64,000 bases of DNA from Stereum hirsutum FP-91666 SS1. Its lineage: Eukaryota > Basidiomycota > Agaricomycetes > Russulales > Stereaceae. This document shows, in pieces, positions 1-11,270 of the stretch. The notes beneath the pieces were generated by a model. That model saw nothing but the letters and a program-made list of their open reading frames with translations, did not search any database and had not been told where the DNA came from. A program made the translations under genes and the position numbers. Where the stretch lies: the NCBI RefSeq assembly GCF_000264905.1, contig NW_006763160.1:62001-126000 (forward strand). The letters run 5' to 3'. Numbering within the stretch: the first letter of the stretch is position 1; every line of letters begins with the position of its first letter.

Positions 1-858
1 GCCCTTCTGATTGTAAAGCCTCTTAAGTGCGGCGGGCGTCAGACCAGAGACGTTCTGAATAGCTTTAGAGATGATTGAGTGCCCCAGACCGAGTTCCAGC
101 GAGAGATATGGAGGAGATATTGAGTTCGAAAGTAGATACAGTGATGGCATGAGTGACGGCTCGTGAACGGCGCAAATAGTTCGAAGGGCGTTGGTCAAAG
201 AATTGGTGATGATGTTCCGTGATCTCGTAGTCGAAAGAGTAAACAGCGTATGGGCGAGAAAAGAGTATGGGATCGCTTTATCATCTGCTAGAGGGACAGC
301 AGAGATATCGAATAGCGGTGGGTCCACCCCTAAGTCTGGATAACTGGCTATAGGGGTAATGACAGTCGCTGAGACCAGCATAGATGGTTCAACTTTGTTG
401 ACAGACACCTTGCTAGATAAAGACGGTCCAGAGAAGCGCTCTGGTGGCGGACCATCATCGTAAAACGCATCTACATCGATAATTTCGTGAGGTGAGGGCT
501 GCTCAAGACGTGGCGGATTTCCTGAATGAGTGCCCTCGACGATTTGAGGTCTGCTAGGCTTCGTATTAGGAGTGGACGTGGAAGGACCTTGGACTGTCGA
601 GGAAGACGTGTCACGAGGCTCTCCATTTGAGCGTGGTCCCTTCATATGAAGCTGCGACTGTGACGCTACAGGAGAGGAGGGGTCTGAGATAGCGGCGTTG
701 GAGCCTGAGGGGGCTTTCGATGGCCGAGCTAGGCCCGAGGGACCAGGTAAGGATCGAGAATTGTCTTGGGTGAAGAAAGCATCGAGACGTTTCTGACCAT
801 GAGCAACTTTCGTCTTCTTTTTGGGACTGCCGTTCTTTGAGTTGGCACGCTTCGACAT
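1..858 (-). CDS. LIG1: DNA ligase I, N-terminal part (runs off window)
   Basis: ATP-dependent DNA ligase I, which joins Okazaki fragments and repair nicks in the nucleus. The reading frame is open from an ATG at 858 to base 1 (286 codons) with no stop. It begins MSKRANSKNGSPKKKTKV, a basic segment likely to be a nuclear localisation signal, followed by QKRLDAFF at about residues 22-29, which fits the PCNA-binding PIP box (QxxhxxFF) of ligase I. A long Ser/Pro-rich linker follows. The last 40 residues (LELGLGHSIISKAIQNVSG, then LTPAALKRLYNQKG) match the start of the ligase I DNA-binding domain. The nucleotidyltransferase core lies outside the window, so the assignment rests on the PIP box and the start of the DNA-binding domain. 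No intron is needed in the visible part. Confidence 0.85.
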   Translation of the reverse strand, partial: MSKRANSKNGSPKKKTKVAHGQKRLDAFFTQDNSRSLPGPSGLARPSKAPSGSNAAISDPSSPVASQSQLHMKGPRSNGEPRDTSSSTVQGPSTSTPNTKPSRPQIVEGTHSGNPPRLEQPSPHEIIDVDAFYDDGPPPERFSGPSLSSKVSVNKVEPSMLVSATVITPIASYPDLGVDPPLFDISAVPLADDKAIPYSFLAHTLFTLSTTRSRNIITNSLTNALRTICAVHEPSLMPSLYLLSNSISPPYLSLELGLGHSIISKAIQNVSGLTPAALKRLYNQKG

Positions 859-2640
859 CGCACTTAGAGGGCGAGGGAGGCGTGTGGACAGGGTTGTGCT
901 CCCGGTTGATCTCGGCCGTTGCCGTACCCCAACCGTACCCCGTTCAAAGTCAGCTCGCTCCTGATGGTCGATTGTCAGTTCCTGGGGGTGTACGCATACG
1001 ATCATTTCCATACGGGCAATGTTTATAGGATTTATTACAGTTACTTGGAATAGAGAGGAATGTTGACGAACAACTAAGTACCCGGCAGGCCGATTACTCG
1101 GTCCAGCAAGTATGGAATTCTTTCATCTTGCTTTCTATGAACAGTGCGGCGAACTTGACGTTCTGACATAGTATCTGCTTGCCTGATTCGACCGGAAAGG
1201 CAGATTCTGGCATACTTATATCGAGTCGTTCTACACGTTCATCATCACTGTTACATGGCTTCGAGTTCCAAGCGTCGTCGTATTGTCCAGACACGTCTTT
1301 CACGACGGTCCCGAAAGTCATACTCTCGACAGAATATCCAGTTCATGAGCTCGGAAAGTAAATATGTAGGTTTTTTCCTGATAAGGCCTTCACGGAGCAC
1401 ACCGTCATCGTCCGCACCAATCGTCAGCGTTCGATTCGTTCATTTCTTCTGCGACCCAGTCTTCGTGGTGACAGCGGAATCGCGCTAAACTAGTTCTACA
1501 AGACAAGACATCATCTACTGTCAAGTCACGCTCAAGCACTAAGCTGTAAAAAAAGCTGCTCTATGGCACGGAGGACCTAAAGGAGGATAATCAGTCGCGT
1601 GAGTTTCATCATGACGTTTGTAGTGCGAGGGCTATATGAGTGACATGCCTGATGGTACATAATTTAGTAGCAGGTATACAACATGCTTGTGCGCAAGATC
1701 TCCTCGGGACAGACACTAGCATGTTTTGCCATTCTAAGGTAGAGTACTGCTCGTTCGTCTTTAACAGAGAATGCCGAGGTATAAAGGAGAATGGATATCA
1801 GGAACAAACAATTGAGTGAACGGAGGCAGTAAAGTTGTCGGTGTCCTGCACTCCCATCAGTAAATATTTGCCCCTGTCCACTGCTTGCACGCATCAATAT
1901 CTTCACGATTGAGTTGGCTACTCGGAGCGCCGTGAGAAACTAATTAATCACATCTACGCTTATAGTAATATCTAAGGCGGGCTCACGAAATGCGTGGAAG
2001 ATAGAGGGAGGTGAAGATGACAACGGGCTCTTGATCCGATGTCACCATGAAGCAGATATGGATAAGGATGAATACATGAGTATTCAAATCCGCTTGGGAT
2101 ACATGGGCTGGGTATAGCAGAAGGGGATGACGCGCAGCAATTAGTCCTGGAGCGTTCTAAGAGGGGAAGATGCTAACCCGGACGCCTCAAAGCGGCGAGA
2201 TATAGCGCGCATGACAATCTGGGCACCTTGTTTCCTAGAGAACCGATGCGGCAGGAACTGAGCCAGAAATAATCAGCAAGATGATACTACTCCAGGCGTG
2301 ATACTGAGAACCGATCACTGGGCCTTCTAAACCGCCACAAATTCCCTTCGAGATCCCATATCCCCAAGAGGTGAATCTCAAATGCCATCACATCAACAAT
2401 ATGCACGTGGCCTCCGCTTACGATTCACTCGCTGAGGCCTAACTTGATTTGTGCGTCGCTCGGGCAATCCATGTCAGGCAGCAGTGACCTGTTCGCCGGT
2501 GCCGGAGCAGGCCAGTGCGGGAGTACCTGAAGATTGAAATCGGAGACAGTCTGAGCTTGCCCCTGACTGGAAGTAGGCGCTTATGAAACGCTTTATGAAG
2601 CGCAGGACAAGGAAAGGCTAGCTCACGAACCCGTTTCTCC
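859..2640. other. intergenic stretch, no supported gene
   Basis: About 1.8 kb between the divergent ligase and C2H2 genes. Only short overlapping ORFs under 95 codons are present on both strands. I found no recognisable domain, tRNA or repeat. It must contain both promoters, but I cannot place individual elements. Confidence 0.6.
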
Positions 2641-3438
2641 ATGTCTGACCGACGCCACCCCGCTATGCCATCCGACCACCACCAAGCTGCAGCGTACTCC
2701 TCTGGGCAGTGGAGTCGTAACGCCCAACCACAGGGTTATGCTGGCTCGAACCACCATTATGCTCCTTCCGGCTACGCTGCACCGCACATCCATCCCGACA
2801 GCGTCCCTCGCCAGATGCCTTACCCTTACACCGTCCCAAACGACCAGCCGACTCAGGTCGGCTACCCATCCTCTGCTCGAGCGACGCACTATCCACCTCA
2901 CACATCCCAGCCCATGAACATGTACTCACCACAACCTGCCGCCATTCAACCACCCTCCTACTCGTCTCAGCACTCTCAGCATAATTACATGTCCTCACCT
3001 ACCACCGGCAGGCAAGGCTACTCCCACAATCACGTAGGGCCCGCCCTCATTTCGGAAAGCTACGATGCAGTTTCTCCAACACCGAGCGGATACGCGATGC
3101 AATACCCGACGTCTTCTCCCTCTCCACCACCCATGTCTCCGTCTCCACAGTCGGTCTTCATCCAAGGACAGTATCCCGCGTCGCCCCTTCGACCGTTCGC
3201 ATGCGACATGTGCGCTCTGTCCTTCAATCGTCAGCACGACTTGAAGCGGCATCGGGAGACGCACTCAGGCGAAAAGCCATTCCTCTGTAATGGGGGATGT
3301 AGTAAAACGTTTACGAGGAAGGATGCTCTGAAGCGCCATCAGGTCAGTATCACGCTATTCAGTGGCCTTCAACGTTTGGACGCTGATAGGCACGGAGTCT
3401 AGCTCGTTAAGCAATGCGGTTACGACGACAATGCCTGA
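2641..3438 (+). CDS. C2H2-type zinc-finger transcription factor
   Basis: Predicted 245-aa nuclear DNA-binding protein with exons 2641-3342 and 3403-3438. The N-terminal 180 residues are rich in Pro, Ser, Tyr, Gln and His and probably disordered. Two tandem fingers follow near the C-terminus. The first is a classical C2H2 finger (ACDMC, then LKRHRETH). The second is a C2HC finger (CNGGC, then KRHQLVKQC) whose last ligand lies in exon 2. The TGEKP-like linker reads SGEKPF. The 60-bp intron (GTCAGT...TCTAG) is needed to supply the final cysteine; without it the frame reads into unrelated sequence. Paired C2H2/C2HC fingers at the extreme C-terminus are common in agaricomycete regulators. The target genes cannot be inferred. 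Confidence 0.85.
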
Positions 3439-3781
3439 GGGACAGACAGTCAGTTAGAACACGCGTTAGTATCGATTTTGATTGTCCACTTACAAACATA
3501 CTAAATCATCATCATGGTGCAGCTCTATCATCTATGCCGGCTTTCATCGCTATTTCTTGCTTTCGTTTGTCTTCGGAGGATCGTCTTAGCATACCTTACA
3601 TCATGTTGTTCGATATAATACGAAGGAGAGTCAGATGGGACCTGACTTGTACATTGAATGTAGCCTAGTAACTAGTAGTGGCATATGGAAGCTCAACTGA
3701 GCCGATTGCGAGCGTTCGGACTAGCTAGCAGTACTCACCTAATCGGACAAATTGAGAGCGAGAGGACTGGCCGTCGTCTCC
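3439..3781. other. convergent intergenic spacer
   Basis: 343 bp between the 3' ends of the C2H2 gene (+) and NAA50 (-). It presumably holds both 3' UTRs. No ORF or structured element is supported. Confidence 0.5.
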
Positions 3782-4422
3782 TCATTTCTGTGATTCACTG
3801 GTCTGCCCCTCAACAAACGTCTCCAAAATCCAAGCATCCCGTGGTGTGATCTTTTTGTAGTAGTTTTCCGCGACGCCAAGCTCGGTAAAACCGTGTCTCT
3901 GGTAGAACTGTTTTGCACCCTCGTTGGAGATCTGGACGTGCAGGTAAATACGGCGTATTTTTGTGTTCTTATACGCCGAAGCGGCATTCTTGATGAGCTC
4001 AAGGCACTGGGATCCAATGCCGAGGGAGCGATATGGCTGGGCGAGGTACTCGATGAGGTTTAGCTGCGGCGATGGAGGATGGATGCGTACCGCGAGAACG
4101 CCCATAGTCATGAGGTAAATCTGGGCCTCACCATCTTTGGTCTCAAACCTACAGCAGACTGTCCCTACGGGGATGTCATTATAGTAAACTGTGGAGCCAA
4201 AAGAACACGAGGATCTATCATTAGCTGTAAGCTTGAAAAAGAAAGGGAAGACGCGCCGAGTTTGCAGAAGTCTTCTGCCTCTGGGAGAAGGATGTCCTGG
4301 TAGAACTTTTCAGAATACTTGATGGGGAAGAGAACCGAGTTGAGTTTTCGAACGGTGCCCAAGTTGTTTGGAGTGAGGGAAGCGAAGGAAACACGGGCAG
4401 AATGGGACTTGGTCGCGGTCAT
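3782..4422 (-). CDS. NAA50: N-alpha-acetyltransferase 50 (NatE catalytic subunit), GNAT family
   Basis: Acetylates N-terminal Met of nascent proteins at the ribosome and supports sister-chromatid cohesion in other eukaryotes. Exons are 4257-4422, 4091-4188 and 3782-4036, giving 172 aa, the usual size of the family. Visible hallmarks are LNSVLFPIKYSEKFYQDIL near residue 30, the acetyl-CoA loop RSLGIG, and IYLHVQISNEGAKQFYQRHGF followed by NYYKKI, all typical of NAA50. The start at 4422 gives the conserved N-terminus; the frame stays open upstream but that part has no family similarity. Intron 1 (4189-4256) seems to begin GCGCGT. A GT donor 3 bases downstream would bring in a stop codon, so a GC-AG intron is inferred. 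Intron 2 (54 bp) is stop-free in frame. Confidence 0.93.
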
Positions 4423-7400
4423 GATCAAGATTCGACGGTCTCTGTGGCGTCGGTTGAGCCGATCGCGTCCTCGCGCCGTTTGGGCAGTGGCCCGCATCTT
4501 CCCACTTGTTCTTGTCCCGACGCGACGCGAAGCGACGTCCTCCCCGACTCCCCTTCGACTCCCCTTCGACACCCTCGACACCCTCGACCTCACGCACTCC
4601 TCAGTCTCACCCAAGTTTAAAGCCGGTCGAGTCGGCAATCACGTCGCGCTAAAGATTCTAAAACCACAGCTCGCATTTCATTGCCGGCAAGGCGTTGCCA
4701 TCACCATCATACGCCGTGTCACTCTGCCCTTGTTTGGCTTCATTTTCGTTCTCAATCTTGTCCAGCGGGCCGAATCGTCTGTCTTTTCATCACCCAACAT
4801 AGCTGACACATCCCAAACATTCTGATGGTGCGTGTTGGGCGTACATCTTGTATCCGACAAGCGTCTATCGAGTATAAGTAGATCCCGGGCCCGCAGCGTG
4901 ATATTGTTGTGACACCTTCTTGCCCATCGTGTCCGATGTGCACAGCGAACCCAATGGTGCTCAATCTCGTCCATCCGTATGTGCTATTTCCCATTCAGTA
5001 TATATCATATCACATACCTCTTCTCTTTCTTTGGAGTTCCGCAAGGCAGCTGATTGACACATTTCTGCACAATACAAATTAATACAGTAGGTTGGTGCCT
5101 TTTCTCCATCAACAATCATCAGGCATTGGACAGCTTGTCATTCTCCACAATACATTTCTCTTGGCGCCTCATTCTTGCCCACTATTTCCCTCTTCGTCGG
5201 CTCTGCTAGTCACTCCGATTTCCCGTCACATCCTCAGCACGGACTTTGCGCGATAAACCTGGTGTCGGACGACCCTTGTTCTTCCAAGTTCCGCACCGTT
5301 AAGTTCCAAACGGATGATAGTGCACTCTAGCGGACACAGCTTTGTATCTATGGTTTGCTGTGGGTATCTGTGAAGGAACAAAATATACGTGAAGCATCAT
5401 CGAAATTCGTCCCCGTGTCTGATCCTGTCATCTTCTCAATTCCCCTTTAGCACAGCCCCGTTGTCTTGTTCAAGTGGAGGACGTAATCCCGAAGGGATTG
5501 ACCTTGGTGAAAGCCCAGTACTTTGACCCTTCCGAAGCTTAGCCCAAGTGATGCGGGGTATGCGATCTATCCTATCAATATATTACTTCCGTCCTTTGGT
5601 CCATCATCGTATAGGATTGATTTGGCGATGACTATCATCAGCTGCGTACGATTCTCATGATACTTCTTCATGTGCTCTTATGTACTGACAATGTCTCGTT
5701 ACGGCCGCCGGTTGTAGCTCGTGGCTCTTGCGCGCCTTCGAGCAAACCTTCGCGGTGTACTCTCCGCCGCGTTTGGCCTAATTCTCGGTCGATATAAGAT
5801 CACAAACTTACTTTTGTAGATGAATTTGTAAGTCACCGGTGCCATGGGCATTGGTTGATCTGTATCCGGTCCGTAGGAGTGACTTCCTGCCTCTAACCCG
5901 CCTTGGAAAGGAATCAAAGCTTGTCTGTTGGCTTCATTACTACAGGCTCTTGGATAATCCAGACATAGTCAAATAGACAGCCTTGCATTTACGCACCCAC
6001 CAACCGTCCGTCAAGGCGTCCATTTATCTCATCATCTGCTCTGCCATAATAACGACCTACCGCGTCTTCGCCTCACTCTACCAGCCAGTTCTATAGCCTC
6101 TGGCCACACTTCGTCGATTTCTGGGGACTGCATTCATCGAGAGAGTAAGTAAAGAGCTCGACAGACTTATCCCTGATCTCCTGGCCTCCAGAGCGTCTCG
6201 CTCGAGTGTGGCAGCATCTCAAAAGCCAAAAATTGGTGGAAGGGTATGCTCATGAAGTGCATTAAATCACACTTGCTCAAGCTTCACGAATTTGCTCCCG
6301 TTCCTGCTCATTCACACTCATGAGGGTTTTCCATCAGGTTCCCCAAGGGTTGTTTGTGAATTGTGCTTATCCGCAAGATTCGAATCTCGCTGGTTCCGAA
6401 ATCAGTCTTCAGCTCCTCTCAAGCATGAAACAGTCTATTCCCCACTGGGATCCGTTGGCTTGCCGTAATCACCTCGTAATAGGGCACTTTTTCTTTCTTC
6501 GTGGTGCAATGTTGACATGGCAATGTGAAGACATGGATAGCTGGACGTATTGGTTCCCGCTGTTGGGCTGTTGAACTGTTGGGCTGTTGAATGATTGAGC
6601 TCTCCACTAGAAGGTAGGGAGATGTGACTTCTCGACGGGCCAACCTGATGGTAAGTACTTGCTTATCGCTCGCATCGTTGCCTTATTGGTCTAGGATGTG
6701 AACCAAAGGATGGACTTAGATCCCTGGAGGAAGACGGCATTCGCAGCAGAGCTATTTTGACAGATGGTGTCTCCACGGTGGTCAGTCACCCAAAAAAGGT
6801 GGGTGTTCTTCTTCATCTAAGACCATTCATCACTGGATCAACCTTCTTCACTCGCATCGACAAACTTCAAGAACTTCTTCTATAACTTCTCCGCAGAACA
6901 GATAATTTAAGGTAATGGGTATTCCCTTCGGGGTATCGTCAACTTTCTCCCAAGCTCTGTTTGATGTTGCCCAAACCGGCCCCAACACAACAGACAGCAG
7001 AATTTCGGAATGCCGAGTTTCGCGAGTGACCCGCCGCTGAATCGGGTTTCTCTCCCTAAGCTCCGCTCTCTGCGTCAGACCATACATTCATCGACAGCTC
7101 TAAAAGCCGTTCATTTCGCGGAAGCCTGATTGCACTCGTTCATCTATTCTGTGAAGAGTTCCGGATCTACCACACACTATCTTCCCATGATGTTTATGCT
7201 TGTGCGTCTCAGCGGCTATAGTCCTTCACTGCAATACTGGTGCATAAGCGTCAGCTTGACGACGACGATATTTTCTACCGGTCCATCTGGTTGGTTGGTT
7301 TTTCAGAATTCCTTGCTCCATCGGGAGTTAGCTGCTCGTTGGAGTGTGCTCTGGATATAAACAACCCATCATCAGCTCGCTTGTTCATCTGTGCTGGGTG

Positions 7401-10016
7401 CGGAAGGGCCGGTTGCGACGTTTGTCAGGCCTCATACTCAGGATACTGCCGCAGAGAATAGCGATCTCAGCTTCTGGATCGAATCTTGGGGCAGAAGATG
7501 AACTCGATACATCCGGTCCGTCGCTGTTTTCCTGCTGGGGATCCATTAGGATAGCGTTGTCCGTTGGTACAGACTAGGGTCGGATGGGTCCAAGGATGGG
7601 CCACACTATGGCCCAAGCCAGAGACCCGCTCCGATTTGATGCTGATGCTCTGGTGGACAAATCAACTGCACGTGTGGTCTCTTGTTCTATGACATGGCCG
7701 GTCCAATCGTGAAAAGTGGAGTGCACCATAGGGAGATGGAGAGGTCGGGAAGATACGATTGTCGCCAGAAGAGCATCTCACCTACCATTGGCTCCTCAGA
7801 CGCAGTATACGAAAGTCAAAGTCGGCCGGTCCTTCACGCACCGCTTTTCGCGCGACTTTGATCGAACTTTGGACCTAAGATGGTCTATAGCAAGTCTTGA
7901 GGAGCTAGTCGGTCAAGCGCGAACCCGCGCCTACGAGGTGGGGCAATGAGATAGCAACCATCTGTCTGCGTATACCCTCTGGTTCTTCTGGCTTCATCTC
8001 CCTTCAGATGCGGCACAAAGTATATCATACACCGCAGTCAGCCGGTCAGGGCAACCGACTGCCTATAGACTTTCAAGGGTCTCAACTGGTCGCCCGTATC
8101 GTTCTCATCACTTCCTGTGGGGTACACGGTCTACAGCTGATTCCCCTAGTAGACCAGTGTGTCAACTTCGGTACGTTTCTGACTCAAACTCTCAGCTCTA
8201 GTGACTAAAGTTTTTTTTTGTCTGGCTACCCTTGTTGAGAGGTCGACAAGCTTTCATCAGGTTTCGAAAGTTTTCCTACGAGAAAACCACTCCATCTCAA
8301 TCCTTGCTAGCCCATACGAGGCCTCTCTCTTTCTCACCTCCCGGTAGTACTGGCTCCGCGCTTGGTCCTCAAGTCAACTCAAAGCGTCTCACTTCATGCC
8401 AGCATTATGCGAAACCTCGGCCGTCGGTCCTGAGCTTGACCTTTTAAAGCAAGTAAATAAGGTACGTACACCGCTCGGAACCAAGTCTGGTCAGAGCTGA
8501 CAGTTTGAATGTACCTCGCCTGGCCGTCCGTGAACGCATCTGTCGCAACAGAATTGAGCAGGATGATGTAGTAGGTACGCTACGGTGGATAGAGCTTTCC
8601 GACAATTCTCCTGAAAGACCGGAATCGATGCATAGTTCTCGCAAACGGTTCTCAAATGATTCCGGCACGGGTGCGTCCATTGTGCGGCTGCCATCATTCT
8701 GTCGATGCGCCCAAGGCACCCTAGCATTCATCGCTGGTCGTCATCATCTTGGAAGGTCAAATAAAAGTTGTTGTGCGGAAACCAGTGGCTTCTACCATCT
8801 TTGCCTTTACTAGCAACATTGCAGTCACTGAGGGGAAAGTTCGCCATCCTCCTTAGCTTAAGTTTGAGATTATATACGCCTTAGATGGGGCTCAAGAAGC
8901 CCAGTCTACACTAGGGCTCCCTGGTCCAACGGAGCTTCTGATGATGCGGCGGGCTTTACCGACCAAACCCTCAAAGGACAAGAACGGATGAACTGACCCG
9001 ACGAAGCCCGCCTTACTACCCGCTATCCCAGCTTTGTAAAGCCTGAAACTCCACAACGCCCGACTCGATTCTGAGAGCGGGCGCGCGTCGAGGTTTGCGT
9101 TCTAAATTTAGAAACTTAGTAGATTCTCGACAGAGCCAGGTTCGCATGACGAGCCCGAAGGCTCGTCCTATGTTTGGGTTCGTTTCACGCAAGCGAAGAG
9201 CAAAAATGGGTTTTGCTTCCGGACGATCATGGTTTTTGCTTCCGAGAACCGTGATCTGGTGGCGGGACATCGCGCGAGATCCTCGCTCGAAGCTTTTCAG
9301 GACAAGCGATCGGCTTCTGTGTCGATGGCGGTGCTCGTCAGTTGGGCCGGCGGTAAGTACGGTTAGAGCGGGCTGAAACAGATAACCTCAAATCTCGCAT
9401 GTACGACAGTCCATCGGGGAAAGAGACGCGAACAATCAGTCGAGTCTATACATATCACGACGAAATCCAAGGGGCACGAATGCGGTGAATATCAGACGAA
9501 GGATATAGGTTAGATGGACGGGGAATAAGAACGAACGTGGTAGGTTTCTAAACCGTATGGATAAAGCAATTGACGGGAAGAAGTACAGCGCTATGCGCAA
9601 AACACAACAGGACGGACGGGAACGAGTCAAATGAAGACAAATGGAGCATGAAGAGAAACACGCTGACGGTGGTATGTGACACTAGAAATACAATGACGAA
9701 GGACGATGCAATGTTCGGTCCACTGAGTATACGTATCAGACCCGGGGCAAGTACGACGGAGAGTACATGGCCGTACGAGTCTGGAGTGGACGACAGTTCG
9801 ACATCATCTGGGCTAGAAGAAAAGGACAAAATCCGATAAAATGGCAGGATCCGTGCGAGGGTATGACGCAAATGGAAACACACGGCGTTGTGGACTGCAT
9901 GCGATGCACCTGAGCGTATGGCCTGGAAAGCGGTAAAATAAATTAGGAATGAAGATAGATGCACGCAACATGATTGAATCGAGGTGATGGGAAAGAAAAC
10001 ACATACCCACTGATAC
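4423..10016. other. 5.6-kb gene-poor stretch
   Basis: Only short ORFs (mostly under 110 codons, largest 223 codons antisense at 9548-10219) with no recognisable domains. A small tandem repeat (a 15-16 bp GTTGGGCTGTTGAA-type unit, two copies) lies near 6560-6590. T-rich tracts and splice-like signals occur throughout, so non-coding transcripts are possible but not demonstrable here. I saw no tRNA, transposon ends or rRNA. Confidence 0.5.
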
Positions 10017-10709
10017 TCAAAGCGCTGCCTGTCTCGTACTGTCGTTGTCATTCTTCTTCTGTTTTGGGCGTCTCTTCTGCTTCTTGGACGACTTGGGCGA
10101 CTTTTGTACCTGCTGGAGGTAGACATCGTCGAAACTGCGGAAAAGACATGGGCCGTAATCCCGCTTGTCGTACACGCCGCAGGTGGCCCAACAACAGTGC
10201 CATCCGTCGCGCTCCTCAAACTTTATGGCCAGAGCGAGATGCTGGACTTCCCACTCATGGTCACATGTATCTGAGCGCTCGTATGCTGTCTCCTTCATCT
10301 TGATAAATCTGCAGTCAACGACGGTGAGTCGGACATCGAGGCCTTGGCCTGCAGCGGGTAGGGGATATGGATGGAAAAGAGGTCGAAGGAGATCGTTCGT
10401 CTCAAGCGTCTTGGGGATAGAGTGGACAGGATTGTAACCGTCGACACGAATTTGGAATGTTGTCTCGTCCTCGAAGTCGAGATTTACGGACGGATGTGTC
10501 GGCGAAGGTCGAATGCGGACGAGGACCTTGCCGATGATGGAGGCAGGTGGTACGCCGATGGAATCGAGCCGGATGGGCTCTGGTTCCTGCTGTTTGCGAG
10601 GTGTTTTGGAGGGTGAAGCAGAAGGAGTGGGAGGGATGTGTGTAGAAAGAAGGGAGCCGAGAGAAGAGGCAGAGCTGGTGTTTGGTTGTGAAAACATGGC
10701 GGATGACAT
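10017..10709 (-). CDS. conserved-looking hypothetical protein, 230 aa
   Basis: A single-exon frame from ATG 10709 to stop 10017. I do not recognise the family. The first 45 residues are Ser/Pro-rich. Residues 50-200 look like a folded domain with FEDETTFQIRVDGYNP, a GLDVRLTVVDC strand, and a Cys/Trp-rich part (CDHEWEVQHLALAIKF, then DGWHCCWATCGVYDKR and GPCLFRSFDDVY). The last 30 residues are a Lys/Arg-rich tail (KSSKKQKRRPKQKK) that could act as a nuclear or nucleolar signal. Codon use and length make it a credible gene. It sits 251 bp from a tRNA and is divergent from the MAP2K gene. Function is unknown, and an unseen 5' exon cannot be excluded. Confidence 0.6.
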   Translation of the reverse strand: MSSAMFSQPNTSSASSLGSLLSTHIPPTPSASPSKTPRKQQEPEPIRLDSIGVPPASIIGKVLVRIRPSPTHPSVNLDFEDETTFQIRVDGYNPVHSIPKTLETNDLLRPLFHPYPLPAAGQGLDVRLTVVDCRFIKMKETAYERSDTCDHEWEVQHLALAIKFEERDGWHCCWATCGVYDKRDYGPCLFRSFDDVYLQQVQKSPKSSKKQKRRPKQKKNDNDSTRQAAL

Positions 10710-10950
10710 GGGTTGTGGATAGCGTGGACGTCGTACGTGTTTTGAGCAGAGCTGGATGCCTATGCAATGTTGACGACGAGCGTAGTGTGCTGCATGTATG
10801 AAGACAATGAGCGTGCAAAAGAGCTGTCAATCGAGCGAGAATATCGCGGATAAATGACAGGCGTGGCGACACGAAGGCTCGTGCTGACCGAACAGTCGCG
10901 AAGCGTGGCCCGCCGCTGGCCATGGCCTGGGTCCACAGGGGCAGAGGCAC

Positions 10951-10956
10951 AAAAAA
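10951..10956 (-). terminator. RNA polymerase III terminator (T6)
   Basis: Six consecutive T residues on the minus strand, four bases past the discriminator base of the tRNA-Leu gene, a typical Pol III stop. Confidence 0.7.
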
Positions 10957-10960
10957 GGTA

Positions 10961-11052
10961 TGATACTGACGAGATTCGAACTCGCGCGGGAAACCCATCA
11001 CGGATTGGTACAGAGCCTAAACGTGACGCCGTAACCACTTGGCTACAGTACC
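10961..11052 (-). tRNA. tRNA-Leu(UAG) with 12-nt intron
   Basis: Decodes CUN leucine codons. The whole cloverleaf can be drawn: acceptor GGTACTG/CAGTATC (7 bp, one G-U), D arm GCC...GGC, anticodon stem TCACG/CGTGA, mature loop TTTAGG+C, a class II long variable arm (GGG-TTT-CCC), T arm GCGAG-TTCGAAT-CTCGT, discriminator A. The anticodon is TAG. A 12-nt intron lies at the canonical site one base 3' of the anticodon. The loop TTTAGGC is identical to that of yeast tRNA-Leu(UAG). The long variable arm excludes other families except Ser/Tyr, which have different anticodons. The flanks extend the acceptor pairing (GGTA...TACC). Confidence 0.9.
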
Positions 11053-11270
11053 ATACCTATTAGCAGCATTTTAGATTGATAGCCCCCAACGACATCCTAG
11101 GGGTCAAGGGTGCCGGGTTGCCACTGCGGCGCAAGTGCTTCTGAATCTGCTTGACACTCGACTCTGCTTGCAACTCATTCAGCGCTCTTTCGCTTTGATC
11201 TCTGATCGTCATCGTCAACGACGAGCTCGACGCCCTCGCAGACGGTTCTTACATTGACAGTGTCACTCGC

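Noticed and set aside
1094..1488. Overlapping ORFs on both strands upstream of the ligase gene
   Set aside because: No motif, no consistent splice sites, mutually overlapping frames.
4423..4638. Upstream in-frame extension of NAA50
   Set aside because: Arg/Ser-rich and unlike the family; the ATG at 4422 gives the conserved length and N-terminus.
9548..10219. 223-codon minus-strand ORF
   Set aside because: Overlaps the better-supported 230-aa ORF in another frame; Ser/Phe-rich translation typical of chance frames in CT-rich DNA.
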